DNA of 27,458 nucleotides from a virus. Location: IMG/VR virus record IMGVR_UViG_3300002460_000040, positions 1 to 27,458 of that record, one strand, 5' to 3'. Both the position numbers and the translations under genes were made by a program. A model generated the notes under the pieces. That model ran no database searches, had not been told where the DNA came from, and saw nothing but the letters and a program-made list of their open reading frames with translations. This document shows positions 15,886 to 22,411 of the stretch, one piece after another (the first letter of the stretch is position 1; each line of letters starts with the position of its first letter).

Positions 15886-17398
15886 ATGACGACAAAAGAT
15901 TTCCATGCGTGGACAAAAGAAGAACTTATCGCAGAAGTAATGCGATTAAGGAAGCGCAAGAAATACGGTTTAGTTTGGGAAGATAAACCTGAAGACATCT
16001 CAGAACTTTGTAAAACAAAATTACCTGTTTTGGCGGAATCTACCGATAAGGAAGTTTCGTTCAATACATCTACACCAACCAATATTCTGATTGAAGGAGA
16101 AAATTATCATGCCTTATCAGTTTTAAATTACACGCACAAGGGAAAGATCGATGTCATTTATATCGATCCACCTTACAATACCGGAGCAAAGGACTGGAAA
16201 TACAATAACAACTATGTCGACATAAATGACAGTTACCGTCATAGCAAATGGCTCAGCATGATGTCGAAAAGATTGCAGCTTGCAAAAAATTTGCTTACAC
16301 ATGACGGCGTTTTAATTTGTGCCATTGACGATAATGAATTTCACCATTTGGGCACACTTTTGGAAGAGATTTTTTGGGGTTGGGAGATTCATTGTGTTAC
16401 GATTGTGCACAACCCCAGAGGTATTCAGGGGGCAAATTTTTCATATACGCACGAATATGCCTACTTTGTATTTCGGAAAAACCAAAAAGTAATTGGTCAT
16501 CGCAAAATAAACCGAGAAGACATAGACTGGCGCAATCTCCGCGCCAACGGTGGAGAATCGTTAAGGACAGGTGCAAGAAATTGCTTTTACCCAATTTTAG
16601 TTAAGGAAACCAATTCTAAGAACTAAAAAGACAACAAATGGATTTGAAATAAAGATAGGAAAAGACTTTGGTATGGTAAGAACTGTTTGGCAAGACAGCC
16701 GGTATGATGCTAACGAGTATGGAACAAAATTGGTTCATTCTTTGGTTCCAGGCACTGATTTTGATTTTCCTAAATCAGTATTCAATATATATGACTGTAT
16801 TGCGCCTATTCTTTACAAAAGGAAAAATGCGGTTGTTTTGGATTTCTTTGCTGGATCTGGAACGACCGGGCACGCAGTTTTAATCCTCAATAAAGAGGAC
16901 AAAGAAATTGGGTATATAAATTTCATCCTTTGCACAAACAATGAAAACAAAATTGCTGAGGATGTCTGTTATCCACGAATCAAAAAGGTTATAAAAGGTC
17001 ACAAAGATTATCCTGAGCTCACCAATATCCCGGCCAATCTGAAATATTTCCGCACGGATTTTGTTGATGCTGAACCCACGAATAGAAACAAACAGAAACT
17101 AACCAGGAAGGCAATCGAAATGCTTTGCTTCAAAGAAGGAACTTTTGAAAAAGTAATAAGTAAAAAGAACTTTAAAATATTCCGCAATTCAAACCATTTT
17201 ACCGGTATCATATTTGATCCTCTTCAAATTCCCGAATTTAAAAGCACAATATCGAAAATAAAGGGATCAATAAGTGTCTATATCTTTTCGCTTGGCGGAG
17301 ATTTGTATGAGGATGAATTTGATGAGCTCAAAAGTAAAGTGACCCTATCCCCGATACCCGAAGCCATCCTGCGGCTGTATAGGAAGATTTTTAAATGA
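15886..17398 (+). pseudogene. Broken type III-type (beta) DNA methyltransferase, Mod-like
   Basis: Type III Mod proteins methylate one strand of a short recognition site. The first reading frame (15886-16626) keeps an intact N-terminus (KYGLVWEDKPED) and the catalytic motif IV, DPPYNTG (94-100 of this part). It then ends at TAA 16624-16626. A second frame (open from 16601, ATG 16673, stop 17398) continues with FDFPKSVFNIYDCI and the SAM-binding motif I, DFFAGSGTTGHAV. The order IV before I is that of the beta class. The two parts are in different frames (frame 1, then frame 2), and the part normally found between FYPILV and the FDFPKS region seems shorter than usual, so there is both a frameshift and a likely internal deletion. 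No promoter is visible between the terminator and the ATG. Two separate chains that join again cannot be excluded but are unlikely. Confidence 0.85.
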
Positions 17399-17529
17399 TT
17401 CAAAATGACGGAGCTTCTTAATGATGGAGCTTCTTATGGTTCGTGAACCGTAGAAAATTTGTCCATCCAGATCAAATCTTTCCCAATAACCAATTCTTTC
17501 ATTTTTGAAATCTATATCGCCTATGCCCG

Positions 17530-17652
17530 AATGGCCCAGGTGCAATTGCCCGGATGACCCGGGTGCAATTGCCCGGATGGCCCGCGTGCAATTGGCCGGA
17601 TGCCCCGGGTGCTTTGGCCCAAATGGCCCCAAAATGCCCACAGATAACCCCC
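17530..17652 (+). repeat. Minisatellite array 2a, 23-bp units
   Basis: Three near-perfect 23-base units at 17541-17563, 17564-17586 and 17587-17609, and a diverged fourth from 17610. Each is TGCAATTGCCCGG plus a decamer of the type ATGACCCGGG. The decamer part has the same consensus as arrays 1 and 3. The block ends with plain decamers such as ATGGCCCCAA and ATGCCCACAG. Confidence 0.88.
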
Positions 17653-17736
17653 AGAATAGCCCAGATAGCCCCAGAATAGCCCCAGATAGCCTCAGAATAG
17701 CCCCAGATAGCCTCAGAATAGCCCCAGATAGCCTCA
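17653..17736 (+). repeat. Minisatellite array 2b, 21-bp units
   Basis: Three perfect or nearly perfect copies of a 21-base unit at 17673-17693, 17694-17714 and 17715-17735, with a 20-base diverged copy before them. The unit is a doublet, AGAATAGCCCC then AGATAGCCTC, again a variant of the ATGGCCCCAG decamer. Identical copies here and worn copies elsewhere show that this block expanded most recently. Confidence 0.9.
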
Positions 17737-17842
17737 GACATCGTTCTTCGTTTCACGCTCGAGACAACAGCATGACCACCCATATTGTTTTCCTTAAGGC
17801 CAAGCTAAGGATATCAAAGAGAGAAATATTTTAAAATACCAC

Positions 17843-17871
17843 TTGACATCCTTTTGCAATCATGCTAAACT
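17843..17871 (+). promoter_or_regulatory. Sigma-70-type promoter for the RHH gene
   Basis: A perfect -35 TTGACA (17843-17848), a 17-base spacer and a -10 TAAACT (17866-17871, four of six). Transcription would start six or seven bases later, at about 17877-17879, which is the ATG of the next gene (17878). There is no ribosome site, so the message is predicted to be leaderless. Confidence 0.75.
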
Positions 17872-17877
17872 ATCATT

Positions 17878-18039
17878 ATGAAACAAAATTCTTTGACTGA
17901 AAAACGAGCAGCCGTGATAGTGCGCATGAGTCGAGAAGAAAAGAACAAACTCAATAATCTGGCAAAATGCGAACGGATGAGTGTAGCGGGTTTTATCAAA
18001 TGGTTAATCGGGAAATTTGAACGTGGCCTGATTAATTGA
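17878..18039 (+). CDS. Small ribbon-helix-helix DNA-binding protein
   Basis: A 53-residue protein with the Arc/CopG pattern: a beta strand (AAVIVRMS, residues 11-18), helix one (REEKNKLNNLAKCE), a turn with the small residues of RMSVAG, and helix two (FIKWLIGKFERGLI). Such proteins form dimers that bind DNA with paired strands and act as repressors or antitoxins. No toxin partner is beside it. It has a good promoter with a predicted transcription start at its own ATG. It is the only clear regulator in the window and may control the regulatory block itself. The small palindrome near 17439-17450 could be a site, but I have no support for that. Confidence 0.78.
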   Translation: MKQNSLTEKRAAVIVRMSREEKNKLNNLAKCERMSVAGFIKWLIGKFERGLIN

Positions 18040-18091
18040 TTTTTTTTGTAAAAAAAATGATTTAAAATTGCAATCAAAAAGGAGACTAAAA

Positions 18092-18118
18092 ATGGAATCC
18101 AAACGGAGGACAAAATGA
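18092..18118 (+). CDS. Eight-codon upstream ORF (leader peptide)
   Basis: ATG 18092 has its own ribosome site (AAGGAG, eight bases before) and encodes MESKRRTK. Its TGA (18116-18118) overlaps the ATG of the zinc-ribbon gene at 18115. The second ribosome site (GGAGG) of the zinc-ribbon gene lies inside this ORF. This arrangement would couple translation of the two. Product function is unlikely; the ORF may serve as a translation primer. Confidence 0.4.
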   Translation: MESKRRTK

Positions 18119-18312
18119 AAATCTGCGAAAAGTGCGGGGAAGAAATCGGAAGCGGGGATGCGGATACCTTGTGCGCGGACTGTGACGAAGCACAAGCGCG
18201 TGGGCGGAGGAATGTGCAGGCCCGCGCCAATCGGCGGGCTCGGGAAGCGGTACTCAGGGAGCTGAGCCTTGTGAAGGTTCGGGGCAAGCTGGGCGGGACT
18301 TACTGGGAATAG
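18115..18312 (+). CDS. Small zinc-ribbon protein
   Basis: 65 residues with two CxxC-type knuckles: Cys4-x2-Cys7 and Cys20-x2-Cys23. A long basic helix follows (EAQARGRRNVQARANRRAREA), and the end reads KVRGKLGGTYWE, an ending I recall from small hypothetical phage proteins. The gene is richer in GC than its surroundings, which suggests transfer from another phage. CGGAGG stands ahead of the start. Zinc and nucleic-acid binding are likely; the exact job is unknown. Confidence 0.72.
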   Translation: MKICEKCGEEIGSGDADTLCADCDEAQARGRRNVQARANRRAREAVLRELSLVKVRGKLGGTYWE

Positions 18313-18448
18313 AAAGGCGTCTCAGTCGGTAGGTATAAAACCATAGGCTCCTTTTTTTAGGGGCTTTCCTGGCCAACGTTGTGCGTCGTAGAAGTCAGTT
18401 TGATCGCAAAAGATCAAAAAGAAACCAAATGCTTAAAAAGGAAATCAA

Positions 18449-19387
18449 ATGATTGAAAGAGAAAATCGATATATTTTAAAAGAAACATTAGATGAGGCAC
18501 AATCTTCTGTCGGATCTGTACATTTGAGCGAAAATGGTCAGACATTGGTAACTGGAAGCGTTGACAAGAAAGTGCGAATATATCGACTTGAGAATAAGAA
18601 ATATGCATTGAAGGAAGAATTAAACCAGGCGCAAAGCTATATTTGGTCTTTGCATATGAGCGGAGATAGTCAGACACTTGCAAGTAGAAGCGCCGACGGA
18701 AAAGTGCAGATATATCGACTCCAAAATGGACAATATGAATTGAAAGAAACATTGAATGAGACCGCGGTTTTTGTCCGAGCTGTGCATGTGAGCGGGGATG
18801 GGCGGATCCTTGTGAGCGGAAGTGATGATGGAAAAGTGCGGGTATACCGGCGCCAAAACGGGCAGTATATGTTGAAAGAAACATTGCGTGAGGCGAAAGC
18901 CTCTATTTGGTCTGTGACTATGAGCAGGGATGGCCAAACGCTTGCGAGCGGAGGCGATGACAAAAAAATGCGAGTGTACCGCCTTGAAAATGATTGGTAC
19001 ACATTGAAAGAAACGCTGGATGAAGCACGGGCTCCTATTTGGTCTATACATATGAGCAGAGCTAGCCAGACACTTGTGAGCGGAAGTTATGACGACAAAG
19101 TGCGAGTGTATCGATTTAAAGACAAGCGGTATGTGCTAAGAGAAACATTGGATGAGGCAGAAGTCTCTAACCTAACTGTGTATATGAGCGAAGATGGCCA
19201 GATATTTGTGAGCGGAAGTGCTGACGATAAAGTGCGGGTATACCGCTTTGAAGGCGGGCGATACGCATTGAAAGAAACGTTGGATGAAGCGTGGGGTCCT
19301 ATTTGGTCTGTGACTATGAGCGGGAATGGCCAGACACTTGCGAGCGGAAGCTATGATAACAAAGTGCGGGTATATCGATGCGTCTAA
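18449..19387 (+). CDS. Seven-bladed WD40-like beta-propeller protein A
   Basis: 312 residues made almost wholly of seven repeats of 44 residues after a six-residue start. The repeat reads YxLKETLDEA, a variable stretch of about four residues, then xSVxMSxDGQTLxSGSxDxKVRVYRLENG. This is the WD40 blade pattern with EA in place of GH and YR in place of WD. Seven blades should close one ring. There is no signal peptide or membrane segment, so the protein is expected in the cytoplasm. Propellers of this kind bind proteins or peptides. AAGGAA is eight bases ahead of the start. A second complete copy follows at 20034. Blades of this type are rare in phages, and I know of no named family for it. Confidence 0.8.
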   Translation: MIERENRYILKETLDEAQSSVGSVHLSENGQTLVTGSVDKKVRIYRLENKKYALKEELNQAQSYIWSLHMSGDSQTLASRSADGKVQIYRLQNGQYELKETLNETAVFVRAVHVSGDGRILVSGSDDGKVRVYRRQNGQYMLKETLREAKASIWSVTMSRDGQTLASGGDDKKMRVYRLENDWYTLKETLDEARAPIWSIHMSRASQTLVSGSYDDKVRVYRFKDKRYVLRETLDEAEVSNLTVYMSEDGQIFVSGSADDKVRVYRFEGGRYALKETLDEAWGPIWSVTMSGNGQTLASGSYDNKVRVYRCV

Positions 19388-19406
19388 ACACGTAACCGGA
19401 GATAAA

Positions 19407-19559
19407 ATGTTTAAAAAAGAAAATCGGTATGTTTTAAAAGAGACATTAAAAGAGGCACAATTTTCTATCGTAGCTGTCCATATGAGCGGGGACGGTCAGA
19501 CATTGGTGAGTGGAAGCGTTGACAAGAAAGTGCGGATATATCGGCTTGAAAATGGGTAG
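19407..19559 (+). pseudogene. One-blade fragment of the propeller gene
   Basis: A 50-residue frame that begins like the other two copies (MFKKENRYVLKETLKEAQ) and keeps exactly one complete blade, ending VRIYRLENG before a TAG. It starts 20 bases after the stop of copy A and has GGAG ahead of its ATG. Since one blade cannot form a closed ring, it is probably the remains of a third copy cut down by deletion. It could still be translated. Confidence 0.7.
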
Positions 19560-19618
19560 TCAGGAAGACAGAAAATCATTTCAAAGAATATGGAATCATA
19601 GGCTGACTTTTTTAAAGA

Positions 19619-20041
19619 ATGCGAAAAATGTTAAGACATTATTGGCGTAAATTTATAAAAGAAATGTTGAAAGGAAGTAAGATAAAAAGAAGCAATATAA
19701 TTGAAATAAACGATGGAGGAGGAATATATCCATCAACAAAGAAAGTTTGGAGAGAAATTTACGGGACGCAAGAAATTCTCCACCCTGGAATGACCCTCCG
19801 CGATTATTTCGCAGGAAAGGCTTTGAGCTCATTAATTTTAGCTCCTAACCAATCAAATGCCGATCATTGTATTGATTCTCAAAATAAAAAGTTGAAACGA
19901 TCAAAAGATAAGCATTGTAGTTATTGTCTAAACAAAAAACCAAGAACAAGGCAAGATTTGAGTAACGCTGCTTATTTCTACGCCGACGCCATGATTACTG
20001 CACGATCTTATATTCCAAATAGAGGGAAAATAAATGATTGA
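19619..20041 (+). CDS. Hypothetical phage protein between the propeller genes
   Basis: 140 residues. HPGMTLRDYFAGKALSSLI (about 54-72) and, near the end, LSNAAYFYADAMITAR (about 115-130) form a pair of motifs I recall from many small phage hypothetical proteins, usually near the early genes. The middle (CSYCLNKKPRTRQ) is a less conserved insert. The start codon is uncertain since no good ribosome site is seen; ATG 19628 is possible. The end overlaps the second propeller gene by eight bases. Its presence between propeller copies suggests that the cassette was inserted around it or duplicated across it. Confidence 0.65.
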   Translation: MRKMLRHYWRKFIKEMLKGSKIKRSNIIEINDGGGIYPSTKKVWREIYGTQEILHPGMTLRDYFAGKALSSLILAPNQSNADHCIDSQNKKLKRSKDKHCSYCLNKKPRTRQDLSNAAYFYADAMITARSYIPNRGKIND

Positions 20042-20990
20042 AAAAGAAAATCCATATTTTTTAAAAGATACATTAAATGAGGCACAAAAATCTGTCAGAT
20101 CTGTACACGTAAGCATGGATGGCCAAACACTTGCGAGCGGAAGTACCGACAATAAAGTGCGGATTTATCGTCTTGAAAACGGGCGGTATGTATTGAAAGA
20201 GGAGTTGAATGAGGCGCAAGACAATATTTGGTCTGTGTATATGAGCGGAAGTGGACAAATCTTGATAAGCGGAAGTCTCGATAAAAAAGTGCGAATCTAT
20301 CGGTTTGAAAGTGGTCGGTATGCGCTAAAAGAAACGTTGGATGAGGCAGGGGACTGTGTCTTATCCGTGCATATAAGCGAAGACGGTCAGTTGCTGATGA
20401 GTGGAAGTGCTGACAATAATGTCCGAGTGTACCATCTTGAAGGTGGGCGGTATGTGCTAAAAGAAACATTGCGTGAAGCGAAAGCTTCTATTTGTTCTGT
20501 GATTATGAGCAGGGATGGCCAAACGCTGGCAAGCGGGAGCGACGATAAAAAAGTGCGAGTATATAGGCTTGAAAATGGACAGTACGCGCTAAAAGAGATA
20601 TTGGATGACGCGCAAGATTATATCATGTCCGTACATATGAGCGGAGCTGGCCAGACGCTGGCAAGCGGAGGCATTGATTATACAATGCGAGTTTATAGAT
20701 TTGACGGCAAGCAATATGTATTCAAAGATATGTTCGGTGAAGCGAAAAAATATGTCATGTCTGTATGCGTGAGCGAGGATGGAAAGATTCTTGTGAGCGG
20801 AAGTGCTGATAACAAAACCCGGGTGTACCGACTTGAAAGCGGGCGATATGCGCTAAAAGAGACATTGGATGAAGCGCAAGATTTTATTCTATCTGTGCAT
20901 ATGAGCAGAGACAATCAGACATTGGTGAGCGGAAGCTATGATGCCAAAGTGCGAATTTATCGGCTTAGAGAAAGACCAAAAATAAGTTGA
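20034..20990 (+). CDS. Seven-bladed WD40-like beta-propeller protein B
   Basis: 318 residues, again seven 44-residue blades after MIEKEN, with a short tail (RERPKIS). The blade pattern is the same as in copy A. The fourth blade of each copy shares LKETLREAKASI and about 24 identical bases (TATGAGCAGGGATGGCC and on), so the two genes come from duplication of the whole gene rather than from growth of blades alone. Differences gather in the four to six residues after EA (QKSVR, QDNIW, GDCVL, KASIC, QDYIM, KKYVM, QDFIL), at the edge of the top face. Function unknown; a binding protein for several partners is likely. Confidence 0.8.
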   Translation: MIEKENPYFLKDTLNEAQKSVRSVHVSMDGQTLASGSTDNKVRIYRLENGRYVLKEELNEAQDNIWSVYMSGSGQILISGSLDKKVRIYRFESGRYALKETLDEAGDCVLSVHISEDGQLLMSGSADNNVRVYHLEGGRYVLKETLREAKASICSVIMSRDGQTLASGSDDKKVRVYRLENGQYALKEILDDAQDYIMSVHMSGAGQTLASGGIDYTMRVYRFDGKQYVFKDMFGEAKKYVMSVCVSEDGKILVSGSADNKTRVYRLESGRYALKETLDEAQDFILSVHMSRDNQTLVSGSYDAKVRIYRLRERPKIS

Positions 20991-21035
20991 TGAATCCAAA
21001 AAATGCAAACGAATTGAATGAAAGGGGGTATTTTC

Positions 21036-21305
21036 ATGTTGAAAATAAGCGGAAACGGAAACTCTGATATCGGACGCCAAGACAGGCTGGAACTTGCCGT
21101 CAGACTTCAATTGAAATGGCGTGCAGAAAGGACAGCCAGCCTTTCAAGGAAATTAGCGGACATGCTTATTAAGAATGCTGAAAATATAGATCATCTTGGA
21201 GCAGTCGCGGCAGTGGCGCCCGGGCTGGATGATTTCATGGAAATAAGGAGGTTATGTTCCGAAATCAAAGGCTTGAAAATAATGATCCATGCCATGCGTA
21301 CATGA
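21036..21305 (+). CDS. Small helical protein, unknown function
   Basis: 89 residues, not recognised. Two long helices (DRLELAVRLQLKWRAERTASLSR region and AENIDHLGAVAAVAPG to EIRRLCSEIKGLKIM) suggest a helical hairpin, maybe a dimer. The start ATG 21036 has AAAGGGGG seven bases ahead; the longer frame from 21018 would run through that ribosome site. It is the last gene before the structured leader of the recombination module. Confidence 0.65.
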   Translation: MLKISGNGNSDIGRQDRLELAVRLQLKWRAERTASLSRKLADMLIKNAENIDHLGAVAAVAPGLDDFMEIRRLCSEIKGLKIMIHAMRT

Positions 21306-21334
21306 AATGAAATCCAACAATCAAAAAAGAGCTG

Positions 21335-21363
21335 TTGATTTTGTGCGGAACATATAGTAAAAT
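21335..21363 (+). promoter_or_regulatory. Promoter of the recombination module leader
   Basis: -35 TTGATT (21335-21340), a 17-base spacer and -10 TAAAAT (21358-21363), each five or four of six from consensus. The predicted start near 21370-21373 falls on the first bases of a 13-bp helix arm (GGGAAACGGCGAG), so the RNA would begin with its own structure. Confidence 0.65.
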
Positions 21364-21405
21364 AATGAATATGGGAAACGGCGAGTTTATAGATCGGCCA
21401 GACAA

Positions 21406-21440
21406 CCCGGGGCGTAAATCAACGCTTGCGGGATTTTTTT
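21406..21440 (+). terminator. Early terminator inside the leader (T1)
   Basis: CCCGGGGCGT (21406-21415) pairs with ACGCTTGCGGG (21422-21432), counting two G-T pairs and one bulged G, around the loop AAATCA. It is followed by A and seven T (21434-21440). Termination here would give a 70-base RNA. Confidence 0.72.
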
Positions 21441-21441
21441 C

Positions 21442-21496
21442 GCCCGGCGACCGCTCGTCGTTTCCCAAAAACTAAAGCGTCGCCGGGCTATTTTTT
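21442..21496 (+). terminator. Second terminator of the leader (T2)
   Basis: The perfect 10-bp pairing GCCCGGCGAC/GTCGCCGGGC with a 27-base loop is followed by TATTTTTT (21489-21496). The loop holds the 3' arm of the 13-bp helix (21454-21466), so formation of that helix and of this terminator would influence each other. Confidence 0.6.
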
Positions 21497-21520
21497 GGCG
21501 ACATGGAGAGGTGAAAAACA

Positions 21521-22411
21521 ATGACAATTCAGCAAGAAATAAAACCACAATCAATTAAAAAAGAAATACCAGACCAGCAATTAAAAGAAATGATCGAACG
21601 AGGTATGACAGTCGTTCGAATGGAAAATGAAACGCAGCAGCAAATCGCATTACAAAAACCCAGGGACGAATCGCGCGTATCAGATGAGGCAATATTAGAA
21701 CTCAAGGCTTATCCCGAATTCGCAAAGAAAGCCTATTATTCAATCCCTTATAAAGAAAGGAACGAAGGGCTGGAAAGGATCGTCATGATAGAAGGTCCCT
21801 CTATCAAAGCGGCTATGGCGCTGGCTAGGAAATGGGGGAACGCGGCTGATGCAGCCAGGATCGTGGACGAATCAGATTCTAGGATCACCGTGGAAGGCGT
21901 CTTCTTTGATTATCAGACGAACAGACGCACGCTCAGGACCAAAAGTATATCGCGGTTAGGATGGAGCAAACAGGCGAAATCAATGGTTCCATTAAGGATC
22001 GACAGGCTCAATATAGCGATTGAAGCAGGCATGTCAAAAGCCGTCAGGAACGCAATATTAGCCAGCCTCCCAGTGGGTTTGATAGAAAGATATATGGCTG
22101 AAGCGAAACGAATAGTTTCTTTGCCGAAACCGAATGCAAAATCGAAACCGGCAAAAGAAAGGATAGACGAATCAATGAATTGGTTCGTCAAACTTGGAGC
22201 CGGAAAGGATGATGTCAAAAGTTATATCAATGGCCTGGGCCTTGAAACTGATGATGATGTCGTCCAACATTTGGCCGGCCTTTATACGGCGATCAAAGAT
22301 GGTCAGATAACGATAAAACAGGTATTTTCCGGCGGCGAAAACCAACCCGATGAAATCGCCAATGAGCTGCCTTTGAAAGAACCAAAAAATAAAAATGAAC
22401 CCAAGATTTGA
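21521..22411 (+). CDS. Probable phage recombination protein (single-strand annealing type)
   Basis: 296 residues. The conserved part (about 85-190) reads IMIEGPSIKAAMALARKWGN, then GVFFDYQTNRRTLRTKSISR, then RNAILASLPVGLI. I recall this pattern from many phage proteins that sit where RecT, Erf or Rad52-like annealing proteins usually are, just before PD-(D/E)XK nucleases. The end (about 205-260) holds a small helical domain, MNWFVKLGAGKDDVKSYINGL. Role as annealing protein is inferred from context and general shape; no RecT signature residues are certain. GGAGAGG is ahead of the start, and a structured leader with two terminators precedes the gene, so its expression is probably controlled at transcription end. 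Confidence 0.6.
   Translation: MTIQQEIKPQSIKKEIPDQQLKEMIERGMTVVRMENETQQQIALQKPRDESRVSDEAILELKAYPEFAKKAYYSIPYKERNEGLERIVMIEGPSIKAAMALARKWGNAADAARIVDESDSRITVEGVFFDYQTNRRTLRTKSISRLGWSKQAKSMVPLRIDRLNIAIEAGMSKAVRNAILASLPVGLIERYMAEAKRIVSLPKPNAKSKPAKERIDESMNWFVKLGAGKDDVKSYINGLGLETDDDVVQHLAGLYTAIKDGQITIKQVFSGGENQPDEIANELPLKEPKNKNEPKI

Larger units (their letters stand above)
17399..17877 (+). other. Gene-free stretch with repeats and a promoter
   Basis: No convincing gene. It begins with a 16-base tandem pair (AATGACGGAGCTTCTT then AATGATGGAGCTTCTT, 17404-17435) and a small palindrome GGTTCGTGAACC at about 17439-17450. Then come the two repeat blocks described separately, and an AT-rich end with the promoter at 17843-17871. 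Reading frames on both strands through the repeats give low-complexity peptides only. A minus-strand frame ending near 17400-17520 gives FKNERIGYWERFDLDGQIF-like sequence, perhaps a gene remnant; I cannot identify it. Confidence 0.6.
18449..20990 (+). repeat. 132-bp coding repeats of the propeller cassette
   Basis: Fifteen copies of a 132-base unit (44 codons): seven in the first gene, one in the fragment and seven in the last. Copies are diverged in DNA but keep phase exactly. Unit edges fall at the YRLENG/YxLKETL junction. Such repeats allow unequal exchange, which fits the presence of a one-blade remnant. Confidence 0.88.
21371..21502 (+). ncRNA. Structured leader RNA with interleaved helices, regulatory
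   Basis: Three long pairings are visible. GGGAAACGGCGAG (21373-21385) pairs with CTCGTCGTTTCCC (21454-21466), 13 bp with one G-T. GCCCGGCGAC (21442-21451) pairs with GTCGCCGGGC (21479-21488), 10 bp perfect, followed by a T-run. Between them is a hairpin with seven T. The first two pairings are interleaved, so they would form a pseudoknot or be used one at a time. A further choice is GTCGCC (21479-21484) with GGCGAC (21497-21502). The leader ends 18 bases before the next gene's start. Layout fits an attenuator or antitermination leader. It matches no riboswitch family I can name. The 7-bp outer part looks like a tRNA acceptor stem, but no T-loop is present. Confidence 0.65.

Noticed and set aside
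17345-17641. Minus-strand 98-codon ORF across Mod end and repeats
   Set aside because: Its first half is repeat translation and its end is opposite the Mod gene. A middle stretch could be a remnant, but nothing supports a gene.
17541-17735. CRISPR-like array from regularly spaced repeats
   Set aside because: Units of 23 and 21 bases follow one another without unique spacers, and no cas genes except a lone Cas4-like nuclease are present. It is a tandem minisatellite.
18040-18065. Terminator after the RHH gene from T8/A8 inverted repeat
   Set aside because: The stem is made only of A-T pairs with a two- or three-base loop and lacks the GC stem of an intrinsic terminator.
18449-20990. Diversity-generating retroelement acting on the propeller genes
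   Set aside because: No reverse transcriptase gene or template repeat is seen in the window, and changes are not limited to adenine positions.
21373-21466. tRNA-like gene from the GGGAAAC/GTTTCCC outer stem
   Set aside because: No T-loop, no anticodon arm of correct size, and the enclosed part contains an intrinsic terminator with seven T.
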